64,000 bases of DNA from positions 62,001 to 126,000 of the forward strand of contig NZ_JAHLZF010000006.1 in assembly GCF_018967645.1 (NCBI RefSeq), given 5' to 3'. The stretch is from Allobacillus halotolerans (GTDB lineage: Bacteria > Bacillota > Bacilli > Bacillales > Alkalibacillaceae). The notes beneath the pieces are model-generated. The model saw only the letters and a program-made list of their open reading frames with translations. It searched no databases and was not told where the DNA came from. The stretch's first letter is position 1, and each line of letters opens with the position of its first letter. A program made the position numbers and the translations under genes. Below are positions 46,570 to 55,137 of this stretch, piece after piece.

Positions 46570-46668
46570 AAGCCACATCCCTACGCTAGTGCTAACTAAC
46601 AGGTTCAAAGGGTTTAGAGCATCGCACTCAATCTCAGCCAACTCATTGGCTCCCCCTGTGGTCTTGTC
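46570..46668 (-). promoter_or_regulatory. TPP riboswitch (thi-box)
   Basis: On the minus strand the conserved TPP elements occur in order: CAGGGGGAGCC, GGCTGAGAT, ACCCTTTGAACCTG, TAGTTAGCACTAGCGTAGGG. Thiamine pyrophosphate binding would favour the terminator downstream and shut off thiT. Confidence 0.95.
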
Positions 46669-46863
46669 GATTCACTTTTTTTGTTACTTTAATTATAACT
46701 GACAATAGATATAACTTCAAGGTGGTCTGATCAACCACGTTGCTTTCTTGGGAAAATTCAACAAACGATGTATACTTAAGATAGAGAGTATATCGTTATT
46801 CAAGATATTAATGAAAATATTTATTTTTAGTGCGCTTGATGACAATATAAAGGAGATGGGCGT

Positions 46864-47007
46864 ATGTCTTTAAAATCAAAAATTTATAAATTCCTTCGCA
46901 TTTGGAATGATGTCGATGCTGTTAGAAAAGGACGTGTAGGAAAACGGGTCGGTAGGCGTGTTGCAGGTAAAGGTTCTGGGAAATTGCTGAGGAAACTATT
47001 TAAATAG
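46864..47007 (+). CDS. 47-residue basic peptide, first gene of a three-gene operon
   Basis: An open frame of 47 codons starting MSLKSKIYKFLRIWNDVDAV and ending GSGKLLRKLFK, with many Arg/Lys/Gly residues in the second half (RKGRVGKRVGRRVAGKG). AAAGGAG lies about 7 bases before the ATG. It is followed after 12 bases by the CxxC-20-CxxC protein gene. The composition recalls small, Bacillus-wide conserved peptides of unknown role. RNA or membrane binding is suggested by the charge, without proof. Confidence 0.7.
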   Translation: MSLKSKIYKFLRIWNDVDAVRKGRVGKRVGRRVAGKGSGKLLRKLFK

Positions 47008-47019
47008 GGAGCGAATAGA

Positions 47020-47319
47020 ATGTTTCAATGCAAACATTGTGGCTATGAATATACCTATAAAGAAGCTTTGGGGATGGCTTCCAGTACAGGTGTTGGAAAA
47101 CGATGCCCAAATTGTGCAAAAACAAATTATTTCACGGCAAGGAGTAGAAAAAAAGGAATGTTTTATGCATTTATCAGTGCCTTTGTCGTTTCTATTTTGG
47201 GTTTTTTTGACGTACCTCTAACAATAGCCATCCCTCTTTTATTCGCTTTTCTCATTGGTTACTACTTAGCCATGCCCTTTTTGTTTGAACTTAGCGATCA
47301 TGAAGAACCCTTGTGGTGA
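47020..47319 (+). CDS. CxxC-20-CxxC zinc-ribbon membrane protein
   Basis: A 99-residue protein with an N-terminal zinc ribbon, Cys4/Cys7 (CKHC) and Cys29/Cys32 (CPNC), about 20 residues apart, matching the cxxc_20_cxxc family. Two membrane helices (about 48-65 and 69-88) and an acidic tail follow. The ATG at 47020 has GGGAGCG upstream. It is the middle gene of a small operon with the basic 47-residue peptide and the DCC protein. Function unknown. Confidence 0.82.
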   Translation: MFQCKHCGYEYTYKEALGMASSTGVGKRCPNCAKTNYFTARSRKKGMFYAFISAFVVSILGFFDVPLTIAIPLLFAFLIGYYLAMPFLFELSDHEEPLW

Positions 47320-47337
47320 TGAATGGAGGATTGCTCA

Positions 47338-47739
47338 GTGAATAAATCCATTATTCTATTCGATGGCGTTTGTAACCTTTGTAACGGAGCCGTCCAATTT
47401 TTAATCAACCGGGATTCACAGGACCAATTCCGTTTTGCTTCATTACAAAGTGATTTAGGCAGAAAAGTGATGCAGCAATTAAACAATAAAAATATAGATA
47501 GCATTGTTCTTATTGAATCAGGTCGAATCTATACAACATCTACCGCAGCCCTCCGCATTGCGAAACATCTCCCTGCACCTTGGAATTATTTGTATCTGTT
47601 AAGACTTTTACCACGACCGCTTCGTGATCAAGCCTATACATGTATCGCCCACCATCGTTATCAATGGTTCGGACGTCAAGATACATGTATGCTACCAACT
47701 CCCGAAAACGAACGGAAATTCTTAATGAAATCAAATTAA
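47338..47739 (+). CDS. yuxK: DCC-family thiol-disulfide oxidoreductase (YuxK-like)
   Basis: A 133-residue protein of DUF393 with the DxxCxxC signature FDGVCNLCNGAV at the N-terminus and a Tyr-rich C-terminus (IAHHRYQWFG). The frame opens at an ATG that is inside the ribosome site; GTG 47338, 7 bases after GGAGG, gives the family-like start MNKSIILFDG. The family is predicted to be a redox protein, but no reaction has been proven. Last gene of the three-gene operon. Confidence 0.88.
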   Translation: MNKSIILFDGVCNLCNGAVQFLINRDSQDQFRFASLQSDLGRKVMQQLNNKNIDSIVLIESGRIYTTSTAALRIAKHLPAPWNYLYLLRLLPRPLRDQAYTCIAHHRYQWFGRQDTCMLPTPENERKFLMKSN

Positions 47740-47786
47740 AAAGCAGTTCAAGAGAGGACTCATTCCCTTCGTTGAACTGCTTTTTT
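47738..47786. terminator. Bidirectional terminator between yuxK and the PLP lyase gene
   Basis: AAAAAGCAGTTCAA pairs with TTGAACTGCTTTTT, ending in TTTTTT on the plus strand and T-run on the minus strand. Confidence 0.85.
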
Positions 47787-47805
47787 CGTCAATTAATCAA
47801 ACTGT

Positions 47806-49014
47806 CTATTCATTCACCTCTGCAGTAAGAAGCTCTTCCGGCAATGCTTGAAATGCTTGCTCTAAATCAGCTATTAGATCATCTGGGTCTTCAATTCCTG
47901 CTGAATACCTGATCAAGCCCTCCGGAATGCCCATTGCTGCACGCTCTTCTGGCGTACATTCAACATGGCTTGTTACTCGTGGAGGTCCGATAATAGTTTG
48001 CACACACCCTAGACTTGCTGCCCGTTTCGCTAACTTTAACTTCGGCAAAAATTTATTCATCGTCTCAACGCCACCTCGGACGTTAAAGCTTAGCATTCCA
48101 CCAAAGCCTTTCATCTGTTTCTTTGCGATCTCATGGCCGACATGATCTTCCAAGCCAGGATAAAACACATCGGTTACCCATTCGGATGTTTTTAAATACT
48201 CTGCAACTTTCATTGCGTTTTCATTTTGTTGACGAATGCGCAAATGCAATGTTTTCATTCCGCGCAATAATAAATAAGCTGCATGAGGATTTATTGTCGC
48301 CCCATTAATTTCACGGTAGTGGTAAATCTGATCGACTAATTCTTTGCTGCCTGCGACGACTCCACCCATTGCATCTGAATGTCCACCTAAATATTTCGTT
48401 GCACTATGAAGAACGATATCCGCACCGAGCTCTAATGGATTTTGATTAATAGGTGATGCGAATGTTCCATCCACGACAACCAGTGCATCGACTTCATGAC
48501 CTGCTTTCGCCATGCGTTCAATATCGATGATTTTCAGTGTCGGATTTGTCGGCGATTCTAAATAAACAAGATCGCAGCCTTTCGCAATTTCCGCTTCCAT
48601 CTCTTCATGATCCGCAGTTTCGCAAAACGTAATGTCTACACCCATATTTGGGAGAAATTCTGTGAAAATTTTATTTGTTCCACCATACGTATCTTTAATA
48701 GTAACGACTCGATCTCCAGGACGTAGAAATGTATATAGCGTATTTGAAATTGCTGCCATACCTGAAGCAAAAGCAGTGGCTGCCTCAGCATTTTCCAAGT
48801 CTTTTACTTTATCCTCAAATGCTTGATTTGTAGGATTTGTGTTCCGTCCATAAATATGACCCTCTCGCTGCCCAGTTGCAATTTCATACCACTCATTCAT
48901 ATCGTCGTAACCAAAAGAAACACTATTTACGACGGGCACCTGTGTCGCACCAAAGGCTAATTGATCCTTTTCCCCTGACCATGAAGCTTTCGTTCCTGGT
49001 TTGAATGTTGTCAT
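47806..49014 (-). CDS. PLP-dependent trans-sulfuration family enzyme
   Basis: A 402-residue fold-type I PLP enzyme of the cystathionine gamma-synthase/gamma-lyase/methionine gamma-lyase family. Typical parts are YGRNTNPTNQAFEDKV (active-site Tyr), ESPTNPTLKIIDI and the Schiff-base Lys in HSATKYLGGHSDAMGG. Which reaction it catalyses (elimination or replacement at the gamma carbon of a sulfur amino acid) cannot be fixed. The ATG at 49014 follows AAGGAGG. It is 44 bases after the creatinase-like gene on the same strand, so it is probably in the same operon. Confidence 0.85.
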   Translation of the reverse strand: MTTFKPGTKASWSGEKDQLAFGATQVPVVNSVSFGYDDMNEWYEIATGQREGHIYGRNTNPTNQAFEDKVKDLENAEAATAFASGMAAISNTLYTFLRPGDRVVTIKDTYGGTNKIFTEFLPNMGVDITFCETADHEEMEAEIAKGCDLVYLESPTNPTLKIIDIERMAKAGHEVDALVVVDGTFASPINQNPLELGADIVLHSATKYLGGHSDAMGGVVAGSKELVDQIYHYREINGATINPHAAYLLLRGMKTLHLRIRQQNENAMKVAEYLKTSEWVTDVFYPGLEDHVGHEIAKKQMKGFGGMLSFNVRGGVETMNKFLPKLKLAKRAASLGCVQTIIGPPRVTSHVECTPEERAAMGIPEGLIRYSAGIEDPDDLIADLEQAFQALPEELLTAEVNE

Positions 49015-49058
49015 ATAATCTCCTCCTTAATTAATATCTATATTCATTCGTTGCTAAC

Positions 49059-50270
49059 TTAACTAATAATTCCTTTTGTATCATCAGGAAAGTGAAAAGG
49101 TATTTTTTGAATAAGTCCACGTTGGTAATTCGTCAGCAGTTCAACACCGTTTTCAGTCACACGGAAGGATTCACTCGTCTCGATACCATCTTGATCGAAC
49201 CATAATCCAGGTATAAAATGAAATGTCATATTTGGCTCCAAGACTGTTCGATCACCTTTACGAATACTTGCAGTATGCTCGCCCCAATCTGGCGGATAAT
49301 TTAATCCAATTGAATAACCTAAACGAGATTCTTTCTCAATCCCATATTTCCGTGTTGACTCAATCCAAGCTTCTTCCAGCTCTTCAAGATAGGCTCCTGG
49401 TTTCACTTTTTGTAAAACACTCTCTATACCTTCCTGTACAATTTCATCAAGTCTCTTTAGGCGATCAGTTGGATTACCGAGAAATACCGTTCTTGCCAAT
49501 GGAGTATGGTAGCGCTTATGACAACCAGCAAGTTCAATAATGACGGCATTGCCTTCCTCAAAATAATCATCGCACCAAGTTAAATGAGGTGCCGATGTCT
49601 TATCTCCTGTGGGCAGCATCGGTACGATCGATGGATAATCCCCACCAAACTCTTCTCTCCCTTTAACCAATTCATAGTAAATTGTCGCTGCTGCATCACA
49701 TTCTCTTGATCCTGTGTGAATTGCGTTGATACCTGCTTGCATGGCTTGCTCTGCCAGCATCCCCGCTCGTCGCATCAACTCAATCTCTTGGTCGGATTTA
49801 ATGATACGAACCCAATTCACCATAGAGGTGCAGTCTCTAAATGTTGCGTTTGGCAAATGCTCAAGTAATGTCGTATAACATTTTGCTGAAAAATAATATT
49901 GATCCATCTCTACACCAATCACGCGCTTTTCTTGTTTTAACTGAGTTAAAAGCTTTGCAATGTACTGCATTGGATGAAATTGATGTGAATTCACGAAATA
50001 ATCCGGATAAGAAACAATATTTTCATCATGCATCCAGGTCGTACGTTTCGCACCATTAGCATCCATATACCGACCGACCCAAATCGGCTGTGGTTCATCG
50101 ATGATTACGATCAACATTTGATGCACATAAAAGGACCATGCATCATAACCTGTTAAATAATTCATATTCGCCGGGTCTGTCACCAACAAAACATCTATAC
50201 CTTCTTTTTCCATTTGATGTTTTGTTTTCTTTAATCTTCTCAGGTACTCTCCTACTTCAAAGGTCAACAC
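49059..50270 (-). CDS. M24-fold metal-free hydrolase, creatinase/ectoine-hydrolase-like
   Basis: A 403-residue pita-bread hydrolase: an N-terminal domain (DPANMNYLTGYDAWSFYVHQ) and a C-terminal catalytic domain. Sequence features are those of creatinase and ectoine hydrolase DoeA/EutD (for example GIETSESFRVTENG). All five metal ligands of aminopeptidase P look replaced: IEL and HTP instead of Asp sites, GYSIG instead of GHGIG, FIPG instead of EPG. It likely opens a ring or an amide without metal; ectoine is the best guess. The start is GTG 50270 with GGAGG 8 bases upstream. A cre site lies just upstream. Confidence 0.8.
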   Translation of the reverse strand: MLTFEVGEYLRRLKKTKHQMEKEGIDVLLVTDPANMNYLTGYDAWSFYVHQMLIVIIDEPQPIWVGRYMDANGAKRTTWMHDENIVSYPDYFVNSHQFHPMQYIAKLLTQLKQEKRVIGVEMDQYYFSAKCYTTLLEHLPNATFRDCTSMVNWVRIIKSDQEIELMRRAGMLAEQAMQAGINAIHTGSRECDAAATIYYELVKGREEFGGDYPSIVPMLPTGDKTSAPHLTWCDDYFEEGNAVIIELAGCHKRYHTPLARTVFLGNPTDRLKRLDEIVQEGIESVLQKVKPGAYLEELEEAWIESTRKYGIEKESRLGYSIGLNYPPDWGEHTASIRKGDRTVLEPNMTFHFIPGLWFDQDGIETSESFRVTENGVELLTNYQRGLIQKIPFHFPDDTKGIIS

Positions 50271-50291
50271 GGTCTTTTCCTCCCTTCTAAA

Positions 50292-50305
50292 TGAAAGCGC
50301 TTTAT
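50292..50305. promoter_or_regulatory. Catabolite-responsive element (cre)
   Basis: TGAAAGCGCTTTAT matches the CcpA operator consensus TGWAARCGYTWNCW at all but one defined position. It lies 22 bases upstream of the creatinase/ectoine-hydrolase-like start codon, in the leader, suggesting roadblock-type repression in rich carbon. Confidence 0.7.
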
Positions 50306-50441
50306 ATTTAGAATATTTAAATAATAACTCTTACTCTATTGTATTACCGGCCGAGTGGTTTTGGTAACATACAATTTGTATGAAATTTCATTCATGGACT
50401 CATACACTTTGTTTACTTGCTAAGTAGGCGTCCAAAAGAAA

Positions 50442-50474
50442 ACCCGTACGGAGTTAAATCTACTCCGTACGGGT
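50442..50474 (-). terminator. Terminator of the PucR-type regulator gene
   Basis: ACCCGTACGGAGT pairs perfectly with ACTCCGTACGGGT, 7-base loop, T-rich after it on the minus strand. Confidence 0.85.
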
Positions 50475-50514
50475 CAGTCATTTTTTCATATTATGTGTCC
50501 GTTGTACTCCTTAC

Positions 50515-52206
50515 CTATGCTTCATTCCATTCTCCATTTTTTAGTTGCCATAATCGGATACTCATCTCCAATAAAAATGAATCATCAGAATCAACGAGTG
50601 TCAGACCCGTCAAACTTTCAATTCTCCGTAATCGGTATAATAATGTTTGACGATGTAAAAACAATGCCCTGGCTGTCTGACTAACGTTTCCTTTGAATGT
50701 TTGATAAGTCATGAAAGTGTGAATTAAATCTGATTGCTTTTTTCGATCGTATTCCAACAATGGACGAATGGTATCATTCACAATATTTATTAATGCATCC
50801 GTCCCTTCTATACTTAATAGCAGTCGGTTCAACTTCGTTTCCTCGAAAAACGTTCTGCCACCAAAGGTCGTTTGCTCTACATGCAGATCGAGTGCTGTCC
50901 GGGCTTCTTGATAACTTTTATAAAAAGATTGCAAACCTTGATTGTGAATACCAATACCCCATGCAAACGTAATCCCCGCCAACTGATCATGTAAGCGTCT
51001 TTCAATCATATCCAAAAAATGACTGACAGTCTTTTGGTGACCTCCTTCATCAATTTCCAGAAAGATAACGACCTCACCTTCTTCAAACGATGACATCGTC
51101 CTTCGATTTAATTGCTGTTCTGCATACGTTATTTCTTTTTGTATATAGTAATTCAAACTATGCAAAGAAGAATGACCAGGTTGGTCCTTCTCTTCACGCC
51201 AAGATGTTTCCGAAAAGCCTGTTGTAAAATCACCAACAATACAGGCATACCGTAAAGAGAGATCATAACCCAGCAAATCACCCTTTGATAAAATTTTCGC
51301 ATCCATACGCTCTATTTCCTTGGCCAACTGCATCACAAAATTATCTTTCAATCGAATTTCTGTCATTTCAATGGCATTTTCCGTTAAAAAGTATAATGCA
51401 CATGCCGTTAAGCCATGCTCCAACGCATGCATGACAAACCAATCTAGCTCATCCGGACTTTTAGGCATAAATAATAAATACCCTTGTTTTTTATGATTTG
51501 AAAAGATCGTCAATTCGTAGCATGTTTGGTTACCGACTGTATATTGGTTAATATGTTGGTAAAGTGGGTGGTCGCTTGATGGTACAATTGGTGATTCCAT
51601 TAACTGAACCGGAAGATCATTAAACTGATTGATGGCATCGATGATTTCTTGATCAAAATCATAATTGGCCCGTATCTGCTTCTCTTCATCACTGATGGCG
51701 ACAGGGATATTGATTTCTTTATATAGTATTTTTATTAATGCTTCCAACGAACTATTGTTGAGCACTTGATCCATCAATTTAATGCGTAGAGCCTCTGTTT
51801 TCTCTCTTCTTTTTTCATTGTGCTCATTGATGACTTGCAAGGATTCCTGGACAATGTCGGAAAAGCTGGATTTCCAGTTCAACAACAAAAGAATAAATTG
51901 ATTTTCATTAGCCATGTCAATAATTCTTTGAGGTAAAGTTTCCGTCCAATTATCACTCGCAACCGCCAAGGCCGTCGCACCAGACTGGATGATATCGCTT
52001 ACAAATTGATCACTTAAATCTGAATCTTGCCTGAAATTTGTTGCCGATGATAAAACAAGCTCATGCTTACGGATAAAGTTCTGAACCGGTAATTCAACGA
52101 TAGAAACCCATTCAACTTTTTTTGTTTCCAACAAAGATTCACCGGTTACGACGTGAACGTCTTGTAAAGAAGGAATATTCATTAATTCTGATAGCCTGAG
52201 TCCCAT
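50515..52206 (-). CDS. PucR-family transcriptional regulator
   Basis: About 563 residues. The N-terminal PucR domain (about 1-130, with SIVELPVQNFIRKHELVLSS) is followed by a GAF-like middle and a C-terminal helix-turn-helix (SQTARALFLHRQTLLYRLRR). PucR proteins activate purine or other nitrogen-compound catabolism in response to metabolites. It is 245 bp upstream of, and on the same strand as, the creatinase/ectoine-hydrolase-like gene, with a terminator between, making it the likely local regulator. The ATG at 52206 (GGTGAGG) is preferred to the GTG 9 bases earlier. Confidence 0.88.
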   Translation of the reverse strand: MGLRLSELMNIPSLQDVHVVTGESLLETKKVEWVSIVELPVQNFIRKHELVLSSATNFRQDSDLSDQFVSDIIQSGATALAVASDNWTETLPQRIIDMANENQFILLLLNWKSSFSDIVQESLQVINEHNEKRREKTEALRIKLMDQVLNNSSLEALIKILYKEINIPVAISDEEKQIRANYDFDQEIIDAINQFNDLPVQLMESPIVPSSDHPLYQHINQYTVGNQTCYELTIFSNHKKQGYLLFMPKSPDELDWFVMHALEHGLTACALYFLTENAIEMTEIRLKDNFVMQLAKEIERMDAKILSKGDLLGYDLSLRYACIVGDFTTGFSETSWREEKDQPGHSSLHSLNYYIQKEITYAEQQLNRRTMSSFEEGEVVIFLEIDEGGHQKTVSHFLDMIERRLHDQLAGITFAWGIGIHNQGLQSFYKSYQEARTALDLHVEQTTFGGRTFFEETKLNRLLLSIEGTDALINIVNDTIRPLLEYDRKKQSDLIHTFMTYQTFKGNVSQTARALFLHRQTLLYRLRRIESLTGLTLVDSDDSFLLEMSIRLWQLKNGEWNEA

Positions 52207-52314
52207 TTTCCTCACCCACTTTAAATTCCTTTTCTATCCTTCATTATATAAAAGGAATCTGTTAACAGTCAATTTAGAAAATTAGGACTTTATGGAGGTT
52301 CGCGCTATCTGTAC

Positions 52315-53025
52315 TTATTTAGCAATGAATAATTGTGTCCAATAAGTCTCCATTTCTCCACCTTCTTCATAACCGACACCAATGTGGGTTACATTCTCAT
52401 CTAAAATGTTCTTTCGGTGCCCCTCACTTTTCATCCAACCATTCACGACGTCTTCTGGATCAAAAAATCCTGCCGCTATATTTTCAGCCGCCACTTTGTA
52501 TTCGATCTCAAATTCATCTAACATGTCAAAAGGTGAACCATATGTTGGGGATTCGTGGCTAAAATAATTGAGTTCAGCCATGTCTGCTGACTTTTCTTGA
52601 GCGACGTCCTGTAACTCCTTGTCGATTTCCAAAGCCGGCAATCCATTCACTTCTCTTTCACGATTCGTTAACTCAACAACTTCTTCCAGCAAATCGTCTA
52701 GCTGTGATGGCGTTTTAATGGAATCTCCATCTCGCTTTTCAGGTGAACCGATCCCTGGGCGTGGGTCAATTTCTGATTCAAATCCACGTCGATTCCTTTC
52801 ATTCGGACGTTCACGTTCCTTTGTTCCTAATGGATAATCCGGATTCTGGATCGAATTTGGATCACCATCATTTGCCCACCGACTTGTTCGTGGTCTCTCT
52901 TGGTCACCATCTCCATCGAAACTCACCGGGTCTGGTTCAAATTGAAAATCAATACTTTCTTCTTCTTGGCCGCAACCGACACAAAAAAGAATAATTGCAA
53001 ATAAAATTACCGATAACTTTTTCAC
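52315..53025 (-). CDS. CAP-domain (SCP-like) lipoprotein
   Basis: A 236-residue lipoprotein: lipobox FCVGC with Cys18, an Arg/Asp/Pro-rich disordered linker (20-110), and a CAP/SCP domain (about 112-236) close to Bacillus YkwD. Markers are NYFSHESPTYGSPFDML, AENIAAG and NGWMKSEGHRKNIL with the conserved His and Glu residues. CAP proteins act extracellularly; the activity is not settled in bacteria. The ATG at 53025 has AGGAGGG upstream. The 52-bp repeats lie directly upstream in its promoter region. Confidence 0.88.
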   Translation of the reverse strand: MKKLSVILFAIILFCVGCGQEEESIDFQFEPDPVSFDGDGDQERPRTSRWANDGDPNSIQNPDYPLGTKERERPNERNRRGFESEIDPRPGIGSPEKRDGDSIKTPSQLDDLLEEVVELTNREREVNGLPALEIDKELQDVAQEKSADMAELNYFSHESPTYGSPFDMLDEFEIEYKVAAENIAAGFFDPEDVVNGWMKSEGHRKNILDENVTHIGVGYEEGGEMETYWTQLFIAK

Positions 53026-53108
53026 TGATATACTCCCTCCTTTAGGTGTCGTTAGTTTTTGTGTCCGTGAAAAAAATATGCCCCTGAATTGTGTCGGGCA
53101 TATTATTC

Positions 53109-53385
53109 GTTCGGAAGTATAATGCGTTCCTATAAGACTTTTCGGATTTATTTTTTCGTCGCTCGGGGGTATAGAGCGCTTCTATAAGACTTTTCGGATT
53201 CATTTTCTCGTCGCTCGGGGGTATAGAGCGCTTTTATAGGACTTTTCGGATTTATTTTTTCGTCGCTCGGGGGTATAGAGCGCTTCTATAAGACTTTTCG
53301 GATTCATTTTCTCGTCGCTCGGGGGTATAGAGCGCTTCTATAGGACTTTCCGGCCTTAATTTTTCGTCGCTCGGGGGTATAGACG
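53109..53385. repeat. 52-bp tandem repeat array (six units)
   Basis: Exact 52-bp spacing of GCTCGGGGGTATAGAG at 53161, 53213, 53265, 53317 and 53369, with a diverged first copy at 53109 (GTTCGGAAGTATAATG). Each unit also contains CTATAAGACTTTTCGG and TCGTCG. Units two and four are identical, and units one and three share a different TTTATTTTTT block, so a 104-bp duplication is likely. The period is not a multiple of 3 and nothing in it is coding. It sits between the M20 dipeptidase terminator and the CAP gene. A related 52-bp array begins at 63919. Confidence 0.9.
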
Positions 53386-53413
53386 TATTCAGGGTTTTTA
53401 TTTTCTTAAAAAA

Positions 53414-53447
53414 CAAAAACCGCACAGCATAAGAATATGCCGTGCGG
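53414..53447 (-). terminator. Terminator of the M20 dipeptidase gene
   Basis: CCGCAC/GTGCGG and GCATA/TATGC form a stem with two mismatches. On the minus strand TTTTTGTTTTTT follows. Confidence 0.75.
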
Positions 53448-53555
53448 ATGGATGACATATCTCGACACTCAAATAAGATCAAAAACTTCACGAAATGTCA
53501 TCGAGTACGTGTCTCGTTACTCAAATGAGCGCGATTATATCATTAATTATAAATA

Positions 53556-54932
53556 TTAACCTTTATAATCATTCAACATATAATAATAATGGGCCAAAGT
53601 CTCCATACCTTTATCGAAATTCTCAAGGTTTAAGTGCTCATTTGGCGCATGTAAATTCTCATCTGGTAAACCAAAGCCCATTAACACAACGGGTACGTTC
53701 AAAATCTCGTCCAACTCAGCTACGATCGGAATGGATCCACCACCACGAATGTAAGCCGTCTCAGCTTGATAAACTTTCTCATAAGCCTTTGCAGCCATCT
53801 GAATAACTGGATGATCGAATGGTGTGACGTATGGTTTTCCTTTATCAAATGGCTTAATGTCAACACTAACACCTTTTGGCTTATGTTTTTCAACGTGATT
53901 GGTCAGTAACTCAACGATCTCATCTGGATCTTGATCAGGAACTAAACGGCAGGTCACTTTAGCTGTGGCTTTATTCGGTAAAACCGTTTTGATACCTTCA
54001 CCTTGGAAGCCACCATAGATTCCATTGACCTCAAGCGTTGGTCGAACCGATGTCCGCTCGACATAGCTATACCCTTCTTCTCCATCTAACTCAGAAACAT
54101 TCAATTCATTTTTTAATTTTTCTTCATCAAATGGTACGGATGCAAGGGCATCTCGTTCTTCTTGCGATAATTCCGGAATTCGGTCATAAAAGCCATCGAC
54201 TTGGATTCGATTATTTTCATCTCGGAAGCTGTCAACAATTTTTACTAGCGCGTGAATTGGGTTGACAACACCTCCACCATATTCACCTGAGTGCAAGTCA
54301 CTTTTCGCTCCTGTGACATCGATTTGAATACCGGCAAGACCTCTTAAGCCATACGTAATTGTCGGTTTACCTCTTTCAACAAGTGCGGAGTCAGATACAA
54401 CAATTAAATCCGCTTCGAGCAAATCTTTTTTCTCTTGGGCAAATTTCGGTAGGTTTGGACTGCCGACTTCTTCTTCACCTTCAATCAGTACTTTAAAATT
54501 CACAGGGGATTCGTCGGATGATTTCAAGATTGCCTCCATGACTTTCAGATGCATGAATACTTGTCCTTTGTCATCTGTAGCACCACGCGCATAAATTTTA
54601 TCATCACGAATGGTTGCATCAAATGGTTCAGAATCCCATAATTCTACAGGGTCGACAGGTTGAACATCATAATGGCCATACACGAGTACGGTTGGTGCGT
54701 TCTCATTGCTTATGTACTCACCATAAACAACCGGATGACCTTCAGTAGACATAATTTCAGCATGACCAAAGTCGATGTTTTCTAATTCATTCTTCACCCA
54801 TTCTGCTGCTTTTTTGACATCTTCATTATGAGATGACAAAGCACTAATACTCTGGATGGATAAAAATTCTTTTAGTTCACTTAAATGTTTTTCACGATGC
54901 TTCTTTAAATATTCAATTACTTCATTTTGCAT
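53556..54932 (-). CDS. M20-family dipeptidase
   Basis: A 458-residue cytoplasmic zinc dipeptidase of the M20/M25 clan with lid domain. Motifs: VYGHYDVQP (metal His and Asp), YARGATDDKGQ (bridging Asp), EGEEEVGSPN (catalytic and metal Glu) and HAPNEH near the C-terminus. The type is close to bacterial carnosinase-like dipeptidases. The ATG at 54932 follows GAGGAGG. Stand-alone. Substrate range is not readable. Confidence 0.9.
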   Translation of the reverse strand: MQNEVIEYLKKHREKHLSELKEFLSIQSISALSSHNEDVKKAAEWVKNELENIDFGHAEIMSTEGHPVVYGEYISNENAPTVLVYGHYDVQPVDPVELWDSEPFDATIRDDKIYARGATDDKGQVFMHLKVMEAILKSSDESPVNFKVLIEGEEEVGSPNLPKFAQEKKDLLEADLIVVSDSALVERGKPTITYGLRGLAGIQIDVTGAKSDLHSGEYGGGVVNPIHALVKIVDSFRDENNRIQVDGFYDRIPELSQEERDALASVPFDEEKLKNELNVSELDGEEGYSYVERTSVRPTLEVNGIYGGFQGEGIKTVLPNKATAKVTCRLVPDQDPDEIVELLTNHVEKHKPKGVSVDIKPFDKGKPYVTPFDHPVIQMAAKAYEKVYQAETAYIRGGGSIPIVAELDEILNVPVVLMGFGLPDENLHAPNEHLNLENFDKGMETLAHYYYMLNDYKG

Positions 54933-55137
54933 AAAAAAACCTCCTCTAATTTCTATTATAAAGAAAACTGATATAATTTACACGAGAACAGCAAAGAATT
55001 ATTTTAGTGGATAAGTTAATTACGACTGTTTTTTCAAAAAGTAGCAATTTTTTAAGTTATCATCTTTATGTTATATAACCTTCATGAAAAGGTATGAATA
55101 GAGTATAGTTTTTGATTGCTAAAAGGTGGAACAGACG

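Noticed and set aside
46478-46576. N-terminal extension of ThiT by 33 codons
   Set aside because: This part is the TPP riboswitch and its terminator; GGGAGGAA before ATG 46477 marks the real start.
53109-53385. CRISPR array
   Set aside because: Units are contiguous 52-bp repeats without unique spacers, and no cas genes are nearby.
53252-53491. 79-codon minus-strand frame across the 52-bp repeats
   Set aside because: The repeat period is not a multiple of 3, so no repeated peptide results; there is no ribosome site and the frame also spans a terminator.
53556-54932. M20 enzyme as DoeB of an ectoine pathway
   Set aside because: It is 458 residues with a dipeptidase-type lid and motifs, unlike the shorter DoeB, and it is not in the same operon as the ectoine-hydrolase-like gene.
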